Below, piece by piece: positions 1 to 5,718 of a stretch of DNA of 21,078 bases. The stretch comes from a virus: the IMG/VR virus record IMGVR_UViG_3300032278_000145, positions 1 through 21,078 of that record; one strand, 5' to 3'. The notes beneath the pieces were generated by a model that ran no database searches, was not told the origin of the DNA, and saw only the letters and a program-made list of their open reading frames with translations. Each line of letters opens with the position of its first letter. Positions within the stretch are counted from its first letter, which is position 1. The position numbers were made by a program, and so were the translations under genes.

Positions 1-82
1 CCAGGGACCGCCGACGACCCCCCACAGTCGGAGCGGCCCCGATGGGCGGAGGCCTTACAGCCCTCGCCCTGGCCCTGCCCCC

Positions 83-113
83 GCTTACCAGGAGTTCCTC
101 CTCACTGGTAGGC
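83..113. other. hairpin with about nine paired bases
   Basis: Bases 83-91 (GCTTACCAG) pair with 105-113 (CTGGTAGGC), with one T-G wobble. Bases 92-94 (GAG) can extend the stem by pairing with 101-103 (CTC) across a one-base bulge, leaving a short pyrimidine loop. No T-run follows on either strand, so it is not a standard intrinsic terminator. It may be a leader RNA structure or a protein-binding inverted repeat. Confidence 0.4.
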
Positions 114-146
114 CGGGGCGGGGCCTTCTTCACGTCCCCACACGAC

Positions 147-164
147 TTGACACCGGCCTGTCAA
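147..164. promoter_or_regulatory. operator-like palindrome, site 1 (exact)
   Basis: TTGACA-CCGGCC-TGTCAA matches the consensus at all 12 defined bases. It lies in the non-coding leader about 90 bases before the endolysin ATG. No -10-like hexamer sits at the right distance on either strand, so it does not look like a plain -35 element. Confidence 0.7.
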
Positions 165-188
165 ATCCCCACGTTCCCAGCCTCAGCC

Positions 189-213
189 AAGAGTGGGGTA
201 GCCTCCCGCTCTT
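189..213 (+). other. nine-pair hairpin in the endolysin leader
   Basis: Bases 189-197 (AAGAGTGGG) pair with 205-213 (CCCGCTCTT), with one T-G wobble, around the 7-base loop GTAGCCT. The stem is followed by TGTGCG rather than a T-run, so terminator activity is doubtful. The inner stem and loop recur at 224-240, but there the outer stem is lost. Confidence 0.45.
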
Positions 214-240
214 GTGCGTGGTCTGGGGTAGCCTCCCGCT
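194..240. repeat. 17-bp direct repeat, two copies 30 bp apart
   Basis: TGGGGTAGCCTCCCGCT occurs exactly at 194-210 and 224-240, separated by 13 bases. Only the first copy is embedded in a full hairpin. Read on the minus strand each copy contains GGGAGG. The second copy ends 11 bases before the endolysin ATG, where no ordinary ribosome-binding sequence is present, so the repeats may matter for expression of that gene. The function is unknown. Confidence 0.6.
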
Positions 241-251
241 GATACGAAGCA

Positions 252-1001
252 ATGGAGAAAGAGGGCATTCCGGTCAGCAGCAAGTGGGTCCAGGTGGACC
301 TCCTGCACAACACGCTCAAACATCGGCTGGTGGCGTTATTCCGACACCCGGAGATCCGGGGGCGGATGGTTGTTTGCAGCGGTGTCCGGTCCTACGCAGA
401 GCAGAAGAGGCTCTTCGACGGTTACCGGGCGGGCAAGAGAGGCTTCAACCTCGCCGCCAATCCCGATTGGAAGCGACCCGACGGGTACTTCTACGGGTCG
501 TACCATCAGGTCCAGGCCGATGGGTACGGCTACGCCGTCGATTTCCGCATCGTTGACAGGAGGCTGTCAACCGTGCGGGCAAGCGAACTGGCACAGTCCT
601 TCGGGTTGATGCCAACAGTGAAGGGTGAGTGGTGGCACCATCAGCCCAGGGATGCCGACGGCTGGTTCCACGCCCCAGCGTTCGACGCACCTCCCACACC
701 TAAGATCGACTTCAAGGCCATCATCCTGTTCATCCTGGGTCTCCGGGAAGAGGTCTCCCGGAAGCCTCTCCGGCTCCGGTCCAGGGGCAAGGTGGTAGAG
801 GTGGCCCAGCGCCAGTTGGGGGCCAAGGGTCACGACGCCGGGGTACCGGACGGCAGGTTCGGGTGGCGAACACGCCGGGCGGCAATCAGATTCCAGCGTG
901 TGGCGGGCCTGGTGCCGGACGGGGCTATCGGGGTCCTAACCTGGGACGCCCTGATGACCCCGGGTGTAGGCAAGGACGATTCCCAAGGGTCGTTGTTCTA
1001 G
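252..1001 (+). CDS. endolysin: M15 peptidase plus peptidoglycan-binding domain
   Basis: This 249-residue protein probably cuts the peptide part of host peptidoglycan at lysis. The N-terminal half is an M15 (VanY/D-Ala-D-Ala carboxypeptidase-like) domain. It has the family block SGVRSYAEQKRLFDGY at residues 43-58, and likely zinc ligands H85 and D97 (in GYGYAVDF) and H129 (in GEWWHH), with E126 as the probable catalytic acid. Residues about 178-235 resemble a PG_binding_1 repeat (VAQRQLG...DGRFGWRTRRAAIRFQ...DGAIGVLTWDAL). There is no signal peptide, so a holin should be needed for export. The ATG is the first start after an in-frame TGA at 240-242; no clear Shine-Dalgarno sequence precedes it. 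The gene sits far from the holins, which are on the other strand. An operator-like palindrome lies inside it at 553-570. The peptidase class is well supported; the exact bond cleaved is not. Confidence 0.88.
   Translation: MEKEGIPVSSKWVQVDLLHNTLKHRLVALFRHPEIRGRMVVCSGVRSYAEQKRLFDGYRAGKRGFNLAANPDWKRPDGYFYGSYHQVQADGYGYAVDFRIVDRRLSTVRASELAQSFGLMPTVKGEWWHHQPRDADGWFHAPAFDAPPTPKIDFKAIILFILGLREEVSRKPLRLRSRGKVVEVAQRQLGAKGHDAGVPDGRFGWRTRRAAIRFQRVAGLVPDGAIGVLTWDALMTPGVGKDDSQGSLF
553..570. promoter_or_regulatory. operator-like palindrome, site 2 (exact)
   Basis: TTGACA-GGAGGC-TGTCAA matches at all 12 defined bases and lies inside the endolysin gene. The right half and the bases after it (CTGTCAACCGTG) are identical to site 4. 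Confidence 0.65.
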
Positions 1002-1025
1002 GGTCCACCACTTCCTGAAAACTGC

Positions 1026-1034
1026 TGGTATACT
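1026..1034 (+). promoter_or_regulatory. putative extended -10 promoter of the replication operon
   Basis: TGGTATACT is an extended -10 element (TGN plus TATACT, five of six to TATAAT). It lies in the only sizeable gap of the plus arm (1002-1101), between the endolysin stop and the regulator. No good -35 hexamer is placed 16-18 bases upstream, which is tolerated by extended -10 promoters. The transcript would start near 1041, just inside the back-to-back half-sites at 1039-1049. Confidence 0.55.
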
Positions 1035-1060
1035 GAACTGTCACTGACCAGCCACCAGGA

Positions 1061-1081
1061 GGGCTCGCCTAGAGCGAGCCC
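1061..1081 (+). other. perfect 8-bp hairpin in the operon 5' leader
   Basis: GGGCTCGC (1061-1068), loop CTAGA, GCGAGCCC (1074-1081). It lies between the putative promoter and the AGGAGG of the first operon gene. There is no T-run, so it is probably a transcript-stabilising or regulatory leader hairpin rather than a terminator. Confidence 0.55.
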
Positions 1082-1090
1082 GCCAGGACC

Positions 1091-1096
1091 AGGAGG
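1091..1096 (+). promoter_or_regulatory. strong ribosome-binding site that fixes a TTG start
   Basis: AGGAGG lies five bases before TTG at 1102. No in-frame ATG or GTG is as well placed, so this site decides the start of the regulator gene. Confidence 0.75.
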
Positions 1097-1101
1097 ACTC
1101 C

Positions 1102-1713
1102 TTGCAAGTACCGTCAATAGCCGAAGCCATCGACAGGCCCGACCCTGAATGGGTCGCTGTGTTGCTACGAGATTACTGCACTGACCAGGGAGAACCCTCT
1201 GCCAGTCCTGTGAGCATCCAGTTGAATCGGTTCGGACTCAACGCCCCGAAGATCCAGAAGGTCTGTGAGTACGCCCGGGTGGCCGGGTACTACGGCCAGG
1301 AAGTCTCAGACGGTGTTCGGCACCTGTGGGCCTTCGGATTGACCACGCAGGACATCGCCCGGGTCCTGTCAGTGACACCTGAAACAGTACGCCAGGTGCA
1401 TCAGGAGGCCCGCTGGAGCCAGGAGGAAGCCTGCTCCATCCTCCTCCACATCCAGGGATTCACCCCCCAAGAGATCAGCATGGCCCTGGGCAAGACCCGT
1501 GGCTGGGTCTACTACATCTTCGACATCCACGGTGTCACACCCAACCGCAAGAATAGGCGTGCAACCGACCGGGGACAGAAACGAGAGATCATCCGGCGGT
1601 ACGACATGGGCGACAACGCAAAGGACATCGCCTCCGACCTCAACCTGGAAGCACACCAGGTCTACTGGGCCGTAGCCAAGGCCCGCATGGACGGACAGAG
1701 AGTACGCACATGA
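1102..1713 (+). CDS. DNA-binding regulator with three helix-turn-helix units
   Basis: This 203-residue protein shows three consecutive HTH-like segments: about 79-100 (GLTTQDIARVLSVTPETVRQV), 119-140 (GFTPQEISMALGKTRGWVYYI) and 169-192 (GDNAKDIASDLNLEAHQVYWAV). Each has the sigma-70 region 4/LuxR-like pattern of a DI or EI turn followed by a recognition helix. The N-terminal 70 residues are not recognised. It is the first gene of the replication operon, has a TTG start with a strong AGGAGG, and ends in an ATGA overlap with the next gene, so it is probably a transcriptional regulator made early. I infer, without proof, that it may bind the dispersed TTGAC-N8-GTCAA palindromes. An anti-repressor or sigma-like role is also possible. 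I cannot name a known homologue. Confidence 0.72.
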   Translation: MQVPSIAEAIDRPDPEWVAVLLRDYCTDQGEPSASPVSIQLNRFGLNAPKIQKVCEYARVAGYYGQEVSDGVRHLWAFGLTTQDIARVLSVTPETVRQVHQEARWSQEEACSILLHIQGFTPQEISMALGKTRGWVYYIFDIHGVTPNRKNRRATDRGQKREIIRRYDMGDNAKDIASDLNLEAHQVYWAVAKARMDGQRVRT

Positions 1714-2621
1714 CCCCCAAGACCGCTCCCGGCCTGTTGGATCCCTGGGACCTGAACCAGCACCGCCCACGGACCCTCCACCAGTCCGACATCAACACCG
1801 CTGAGATATGCCACCTGAGGCTGTCCTACTCCAAGGACCCCGACCGGGTCTACTCGTCGGACATCAACAGGGCCATGGGTACCGCCTACCACGCCGGGCT
1901 CGCCTTCTACTACACCCACCGGATGGAGAACAACCTGGCCGACAAGGCCGACTGCATCTCCGAAGCCCTGGGTGCGCTCCACAAGGAGATCGCACTAGCC
2001 GACGAGAACACCTTCCACTGGACGTTCCAGCAGGAGACCGCCCGTGAGCAGCGCATGGACCTGGACCTCAAAGAGGCAGAGAACATGGTGTCGGCACTGA
2101 TAGTCGCCTACTTCGACCAGGGCCGGGTCTGGCCGGAGGAATACAAGGTCAAGATGGTGGAGCAGTCGTTCCTGCTGCCCCTGACCCTGTCCAACGACGA
2201 AGGCCACGAAGGCATGTGGGCCCGGAAGGGAACCGTCGACCTGGTCCTCCAAGGACCGGACGGCTGGTACCGCATCGTGGACCACAAGACCGCCAAGAAG
2301 AAGTGGCAGAAGAACAAGGAAAGCCACCGCAACACTCCTCAGCCAGGGTTCTACACCGGTGCCCTGCGAGAACTCCTCCAGACCAATATGGTGACGTTCA
2401 CCTACGATATTGCGTCCTGGAAGGGAGACTTCCAGCGGATAGAAGCGCCACGCACCGTGGCACAGATTGACGCTGTGAGGTCAAAGGCCCGGCTGACCGC
2501 CGGGCTGCTTGAAGGAACCACCTTCATGCCGAACACAACCTCGTTCCTCTGCACCGAAAGGTTCTGCGACCACTGGTTGCAGTGCCCTTACGGTGAGGCC
2601 CTGGAACGAGCCGACTCCTAA
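1710..2621 (+). CDS. RecB/Cas4-like PD-(D/E)XK exonuclease with iron-sulphur cysteines
   Basis: This 303-residue protein carries the motifs of the RecB/Cas4 branch of PD-(D/E)XK nucleases: SDI with a following cysteine (residues 26-34), histidine H61 in GTAYHAGL, D177 in GTVDLVL, D191 and K193 in IVDHKTAKK, and Q211...Y215 in QPGFY. Four cysteines are placed as in Cas4/AddB 4Fe-4S nucleases: C34 near the N-terminus and C281, C286 and C292 near the C-terminus. It likely trims DNA ends during phage replication or recombination. No cas1/cas2 genes or CRISPR arrays are nearby, so a CRISPR adaptation role is unlikely here. Start ATG 1710 overlaps the previous stop (ATGA), indicating translational coupling. 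An operator-like site lies near its 3' end (2467-2484). Confidence 0.85.
   Translation: MTPKTAPGLLDPWDLNQHRPRTLHQSDINTAEICHLRLSYSKDPDRVYSSDINRAMGTAYHAGLAFYYTHRMENNLADKADCISEALGALHKEIALADENTFHWTFQQETAREQRMDLDLKEAENMVSALIVAYFDQGRVWPEEYKVKMVEQSFLLPLTLSNDEGHEGMWARKGTVDLVLQGPDGWYRIVDHKTAKKKWQKNKESHRNTPQPGFYTGALRELLQTNMVTFTYDIASWKGDFQRIEAPRTVAQIDAVRSKARLTAGLLEGTTFMPNTTSFLCTERFCDHWLQCPYGEALERADS
2467..2484. promoter_or_regulatory. operator-like palindrome, site 3 (exact core)
   Basis: TTGACG-CTGTGA-GGTCAA has a perfect TTGAC-N8-GTCAA core. The two inner consensus bases are changed as a complementary-looking G/G pair, as in site 15. It lies near the 3' end of the Cas4-like gene. Confidence 0.55.
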
Positions 2622-2634
2622 GGAGGAGAAGCAC

Positions 2635-3180
2635 ATGGCGTACAGCCCCCAAGAGAAGGCCGAAATCGTGGCCCAGGTTGCAGCGAAGGTGGCAGGTTCA
2701 ATCTGCTGCGGAAGCGGCGATCTTGACAAGTACCTGTCAACCGTGGAAACAGTCCACAACGATCTCATTGAGAGGATCGCCACGGCGGTCGCTGCGGCGG
2801 GTGCAACCGTCGTGACCCAGGTCTTCCCTGGGGCAACGACCACCGCCGCCCCTGGGCTGGTAGCACCACCGGCAGCACCAGCACCGGCACCAGTACCAGC
2901 ACCGGCACCCCAGGGCCTCGTTGGCCCCATCACCAGTACCTCCAACGAGGACGACAAGTGGCGTGACGCCCTGGTCAACAGCCCAAACAACTGGTTCAAC
3001 AACATCAACGACAAGCGGAGCCCCGACGGTCCCGACTTCCGGCACAAGACCCTCAAGGACAAGGATGGAAAATACAACCTTGGTCTCTGGATCAAGTCAG
3101 ACAAGTTCCAGACACGGGCCCCCGACTGGGTGTTTCAGCAGTTGGGCCTGGACATCCCCGCCGGTTACAACGCCTCCTAG
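2635..3180 (+). CDS. putative ssDNA-binding protein with a PDF-type C-terminal motif
   Basis: This 181-residue protein has three parts: an N-terminal helical region (1-65), a Pro/Ala-rich linker (about 72-98, PAAPAPAPVPAPAP) and a conserved C-terminal block (about 108-172). That block contains KWRDALVNSPNNW, NNINDKRSPDGPDFRHK, LGLWI and APDWV. It resembles, from memory, the PDF motif of plant organellar ssDNA-binding proteins (W...DNR..KR....PDFKHK...LWL...P.W). No OB fold is visible, which is unusual for that family. A place between a nuclease and a helicase fits an ssDNA-handling role. The ATG at 2635 has AGGAGG at 2621-2626, eight bases upstream; a longer in-frame reading from 2509 lacks this and would overlap the previous gene. 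The ssDNA-binding function is inferred from the motif and context. Confidence 0.68.
   Translation: MAYSPQEKAEIVAQVAAKVAGSICCGSGDLDKYLSTVETVHNDLIERIATAVAAAGATVVTQVFPGATTTAAPGLVAPPAAPAPAPVPAPAPQGLVGPITSTSNEDDKWRDALVNSPNNWFNNINDKRSPDGPDFRHKTLKDKDGKYNLGLWIKSDKFQTRAPDWVFQQLGLDIPAGYNAS
2723..2740. promoter_or_regulatory. operator-like palindrome, site 4 (exact)
   Basis: TTGACA-AGTACC-TGTCAA matches at all 12 defined bases. It lies about 90 bases into the PDF-motif gene and shares CTGTCAACCGTG with site 2. Confidence 0.65.
2878..2909. repeat. 14-bp tandem-like repeat encoding the Pro/Ala linker
   Basis: CCAGCACCGGCACC occurs exactly at 2878-2891 and 2896-2909 (period 18). It encodes the flexible Pro/Ala linker of the PDF-motif protein and may change length by slippage. 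Confidence 0.6.
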
Positions 3181-3185
3181 CCGCC

Positions 3186-4061
3186 ATGGTGGTACGCCGA
3201 CTAGAGGAGGTTGGCGAGGAGTTGAGTCGGTGGGCGACATCCGGGTTGACCCGGGTCCCCACCGGCTACCCCCTCTTTGACTCCCGAACGAACGGGGGCA
3301 TAGCCCCCGGAGAAGTGTTCCTGTTCCTGGCCCGCACCAGTGTCGGCAAGACCTGGTGGGCTCTCAACATGATCGCCAACCAGGACGAGACCACACCGAT
3401 GGTGTTCTTCTCCCTGGAGATGCACGCCCGGTACATACTCCAACGCCTGGCCGGGATCACCAGCAACACACCGACGATTGACATTGAACGGTCATTATCA
3501 GAGACAGGTGCAGCAGCGGGAGTCGCAATGACAGAGGAACGGTACCCACTGCTGGCCATAGAGGATGAGCCCGGCCTGTCAGTGCGCTCCATGGGTGCCG
3601 CCCTGGAGGAGTACGCCGCCACCTTCGGCCAACCAGCCAGGCTTGCTGTCGTGGACTACATGGAACTCGTCAAGTCCCCCGGCATGTCTCAGGTAGAGAA
3701 CGTGGACAAACTGGGGTGGGCTCTCAAAGACTTCGCCCGCAAGGAGGACATAGCCCTAGTGGTTCTGCACCAGGTCAAACGAGGAGACAACAACCAGGGC
3801 CACCGACCCCTGTCCATGACCGACGCCAGGTTCGGTGGGGAGATGTCCGCCGACTATGTGGCAGGGGCCTTCCGGCCCTGCCTGAACCCCAGCCTGGACC
3901 CGGGCATGAGGGAGGCCCTGGACGACGACTTCCGGCTCCAGTTCCTCAAGACCCGCTCGTCTGGTGGGATCTACCCCGACGGTGTCCGGCACCACTTCGA
4001 CACGCAGACCGGGGCAATCGTTCCGATGCCATCCGACCTACCCTCCACCCAACTGTTCTGA
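3186..4061 (+). CDS. DnaB-type replicative helicase, C-terminal RecA-like domain only
   Basis: This 291-residue protein corresponds to the ATPase domain of DnaB-family helicases. Visible motifs are Walker A ARTSVGKT (49-56; DnaB proteins commonly have ARPSMGKT), FFSLEM with catalytic E78, Walker B LAVVDYM with D157, LVVLHQVKR with H195/Q196, and FLKTRSS (253-259), which matches the region of the basic finger residues. The usual N-terminal primase-interaction domain is absent; family members are usually about 450 residues. It would unwind DNA with the primase encoded at 4465-5358. Start choice is uncertain: ATG 3186 has no good ribosome site, whereas TTG 3222 follows AGGAGG (3205-3210) and GAGGAG (3216-3221). 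I kept the ATG. The stop overlaps the next ATG (TGATG). Confidence 0.85.
   Translation: MVVRRLEEVGEELSRWATSGLTRVPTGYPLFDSRTNGGIAPGEVFLFLARTSVGKTWWALNMIANQDETTPMVFFSLEMHARYILQRLAGITSNTPTIDIERSLSETGAAAGVAMTEERYPLLAIEDEPGLSVRSMGAALEEYAATFGQPARLAVVDYMELVKSPGMSQVENVDKLGWALKDFARKEDIALVVLHQVKRGDNNQGHRPLSMTDARFGGEMSADYVAGAFRPCLNPSLDPGMREALDDDFRLQFLKTRSSGGIYPDGVRHHFDTQTGAIVPMPSDLPSTQLF
3478..3495. promoter_or_regulatory. operator-like palindrome, site 5 (one core mismatch)
   Basis: TTGACA-TTGAAC-GGTCAT: the left half is perfect and the last base of the right core differs. It lies inside the helicase gene. On its own it is weak; it is listed because it has the same geometry as the others. Confidence 0.35.
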
Positions 4062-4231
4062 TGGGTGTCAACATGGAGAAGCAGACGGTGTACCTGGGGT
4101 CGGGCCTGTTCAGTATCGCCTGGCGGATCTGCGACGACGATGTGATGGTCGACTACGCCTTCTCCAGGGAGGAAGCAGAGATCAAGGTCATGAACCTCAC
4201 GGAACAGAAGGAGCATCGGGATGGGGCGTAA
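4061..4231 (+). CDS. small hypothetical protein
   Basis: A 56-residue product, overlapping the helicase stop (TGATG at 4059-4063) and running 11 bases into the next gene. An in-frame ATG at 4073 is an alternative start. It contains YLGSGLFSIAWRICDDDVMVDYAF followed by a charged helix (SREEAEIKVMNLTEQKEHR). I do not recognise the family. Support comes from its exact fit between two coupled genes and from normal composition. Confidence 0.6.
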   Translation: MGVNMEKQTVYLGSGLFSIAWRICDDDVMVDYAFSREEAEIKVMNLTEQKEHRDGA

Positions 4232-4472
4232 TAGTAAGAGCAACGAGGACCGGTTCCTGGCCTGGCTCCAGTTGGGTATGCGTAACAACTGGATTGGTCC
4301 CCCCGTGTGCGACACCCATGACGGGACCCCAACCTCTGAGGAGGAGGACGAAAGCGACTTCGACTGCTGCATCCATGTGGTGCGCCTATACACCGACGCC
4401 GACCACAAGACAGCGGTGGAGGAGAACCACATGATGACACAGGAGAGAAAGAGGGAGTTCGGCGGTGCATGA
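4221..4472 (+). CDS. small conserved phage protein with paired CxxH motifs
   Basis: This 83-residue acidic protein contains PPVCDTHDGTPTSEEEDE followed by DCCIHVVRLY. I recall a protein of unknown function common in actinobacteriophages with the same layout (PVC.THDG...EEE...C.H..RL). The CxxH pairs at residues 30-33 and 49-52 could bind a metal. The ATG has AAGGAG seven bases upstream (4208-4213). It overlaps both neighbours, so it is part of the translationally coupled operon. The function is unknown. Confidence 0.72.
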   Translation: MGRNSKSNEDRFLAWLQLGMRNNWIGPPVCDTHDGTPTSEEEDESDFDCCIHVVRLYTDADHKTAVEENHMMTQERKREFGGA

Positions 4473-5358
4473 CACTGCGGAAGAGATGAAGGAGATCGCC
4501 AGAGAGGTCCGCATGGAGACCGTCCTGGACCTGCTGGCCCTGGACCCACCAGACAGCAGCCACAAGATCCGGTCAGTTCACAACCCCAACGAGAACGTGC
4601 CCAGCCTCCACATCTACGAGTACGACTTCTATGACTTCTCCACAGGCCAGGGCGGAGACCAGATTGAGTTCGTGAAGATGGTGTTGGAGTGCAACTTCTG
4701 GCGTGCTTTGACATTCCTCTGTCAAGCAGAGGGGATGGACGGTTCCCGTGACGAGGTAGCCCCCAAGCCTCTCCCCGACCTGACCGACAGGTTCAACAGC
4801 GAGCCAGCGGGCTCTGCCATGTCCCGGCAGAATGCCAGGGACCGGGTAGCAAAGAAGTGGCCGTACCTAACCCTGGAGGATGTTGAGTCGTTCGGTGTCA
4901 AGGTTGGTTTGCACAACCTGTGGGTACCTTTCTGGCATGAGGGCAAGGTGGTGGGGATAAAGACTAGGAGTACCATCGGTGCGGATAGCAAAATGAGCAT
5001 CAAAGGGAGCCGCTTCACCACCGCCCTATACAGCGTCGTGTACCGGCCCGCAGCCACCCATGCCTGGATCTGTGAAGGGGAATCGGACACCTGGTGCCTG
5101 ACCAAGGCCCTTAGCCACGACGAACGGCACGTTGTCTACGGTCTCCCTGCGGGGGCTGGTGCGGTCCAGGCCCGCTGGTTCAACGGGTGGCCATACGAGA
5201 CCACGTTCCTCCTGCTGGACGACGACCCGGCAGGCCGCAAGGCCGCTTCCAAGATCCGAACGGCCCTAGAAGACTTCGACGTTCAGGGTATTTTCCTGCC
5301 CGGTGGACGCCTCGCAGAGGCGTTGGCCGAAGGCTGGGTACCCCCGGCAGTAGACTGA
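4465..5358 (+). CDS. DNA primase with TOPRIM domain and degenerate zinc region
   Basis: This 297-residue protein makes RNA primers for replication. The TOPRIM catalytic signature is clear: E204 and D208 in ICEGESDTWCLTKAL, and LLLDDDPAGRKAA (249-261). The N-terminal segment 33-75 aligns by pattern with the CHC2 zinc-binding domain of DnaG (H39, VPSLHIY, DFSTGQGGDQIEFV), but the zinc cysteines are missing, so metal binding there is probably lost. No helicase domain is fused; the separate DnaB-like protein from 3186-4061 would supply it. The start is GTG 4465 with AGGGAG about seven bases upstream, overlapping the previous gene by eight bases. Site 6 of the palindrome family lies at 4708-4725. 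Confidence 0.85.
   Translation: MHDTAEEMKEIAREVRMETVLDLLALDPPDSSHKIRSVHNPNENVPSLHIYEYDFYDFSTGQGGDQIEFVKMVLECNFWRALTFLCQAEGMDGSRDEVAPKPLPDLTDRFNSEPAGSAMSRQNARDRVAKKWPYLTLEDVESFGVKVGLHNLWVPFWHEGKVVGIKTRSTIGADSKMSIKGSRFTTALYSVVYRPAATHAWICEGESDTWCLTKALSHDERHVVYGLPAGAGAVQARWFNGWPYETTFLLLDDDPAGRKAASKIRTALEDFDVQGIFLPGGRLAEALAEGWVPPAVD
4708..4725. promoter_or_regulatory. operator-like palindrome, site 6 (exact)
   Basis: TTGACA-TTCCTC-TGTCAA matches at all 12 defined bases, inside the primase gene. It is read in a different codon phase (L-T-F-L-C-Q) from sites 2, 4 and 7, so a shared protein motif cannot explain it. Confidence 0.65.
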
Positions 5359-5364
5359 AATGCG

Positions 5365-5718
5365 ATGGCCAACCCTGCCAGGTCTAAAGGCACCGCCTTT
5401 GAGAATGAAGTCCTTGTTGCCCTGCAAGAGATATGGCCCGACGCCGACCGGGCCAAGGCAGGCAACAAGTCGGATGATTTCACCGGGGTACCCATCCCGG
5501 TGGAGGCCAAGCACCGGAAACAGTGGGACATACGAGAATGGGTGCGGAAGATACGGGCCGTGGCACCCGACTACCAGTGGGCCGTCGTGGTTGCGGACGG
5601 TGACAGGCGACTGTCAATGTCGCCGGGCACCATCGCCGTCGTGGACGCAGAGTTCTTATACGAACTATTGGAGGCCTGGAACTTGTTGGGGCTGCCGGAG
5701 GAACTGGCTGATGAGTGA
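5365..5718 (+). CDS. PD-(D/E)XK nuclease, Holliday-junction-resolvase-like
   Basis: This 117-residue protein shows the core of small PD-(D/E)XK nucleases: KGTAFENEVL (8-17) with E13, D38 in NKSDDFTGVP, the E47-x-K49 pair in PVEAKHRKQW, and a following helix with W55...W59. Length and layout resemble phage resolvase or VRR-NUC-like enzymes. It probably cuts branched DNA during replication or packaging. There is no clear ribosome site; ATG 5365 lies six bases after the primase stop, suggesting re-initiation. An ATG at 5360 in another frame opens a long frame whose first half is only a shadow. It overlaps the next gene by eight bases. The exact substrate cannot be read from the sequence. Confidence 0.75.
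   Translation: MANPARSKGTAFENEVLVALQEIWPDADRAKAGNKSDDFTGVPIPVEAKHRKQWDIREWVRKIRAVAPDYQWAVVVADGDRRLSMSPGTIAVVDAEFLYELLEAWNLLGLPEELADE
5600..5617. promoter_or_regulatory. operator-like palindrome, site 7 (one core mismatch)
   Basis: GTGACA-GGCGAC-TGTCAA matches 11 of 12 defined bases, inside the resolvase-like nuclease gene. Confidence 0.5.

Larger units (their letters stand above)
1..251. other. non-coding structured leader upstream of the endolysin gene
   Basis: I see no convincing gene here. A 66-codon open frame (42-242) has low-complexity composition and no family resemblance. The stretch holds two predicted hairpins (83-113 and 189-213), one exact copy of the dispersed 18-bp palindrome (147-164) and a 17-bp direct repeat (194-210 and 224-240). 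The endolysin frame has a TGA stop at 240-242, so the leader ends just before its ATG. It could be a control region or lie near a genome end or packaging site; the sequence does not decide between these. Confidence 0.55.

Noticed and set aside
42-242. A 66-codon plus-strand open frame in the leader
   Set aside because: Its composition is low-complexity, no family is recognised, and it overlaps the hairpins, repeats and palindrome. No ribosome site precedes it.
1710-2621. CRISPR adaptation context for the Cas4-like nuclease
   Set aside because: No cas1/cas2 genes and no CRISPR array are seen in the window. The operon is a phage replication module.
4883-4901. TTGAGT-N7-TGTCAA in the primase gene
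   Set aside because: The spacer is seven bases and the left half has mismatches; probably chance.
5360-5710. N-terminal half of a long open frame that ends at 6250
   Set aside because: It overlaps the nuclease gene 5365-5718 in another frame and reads as Trp/Arg/Pro-rich nonsense. The real gene starts at ATG 5711 with its own ribosome site.
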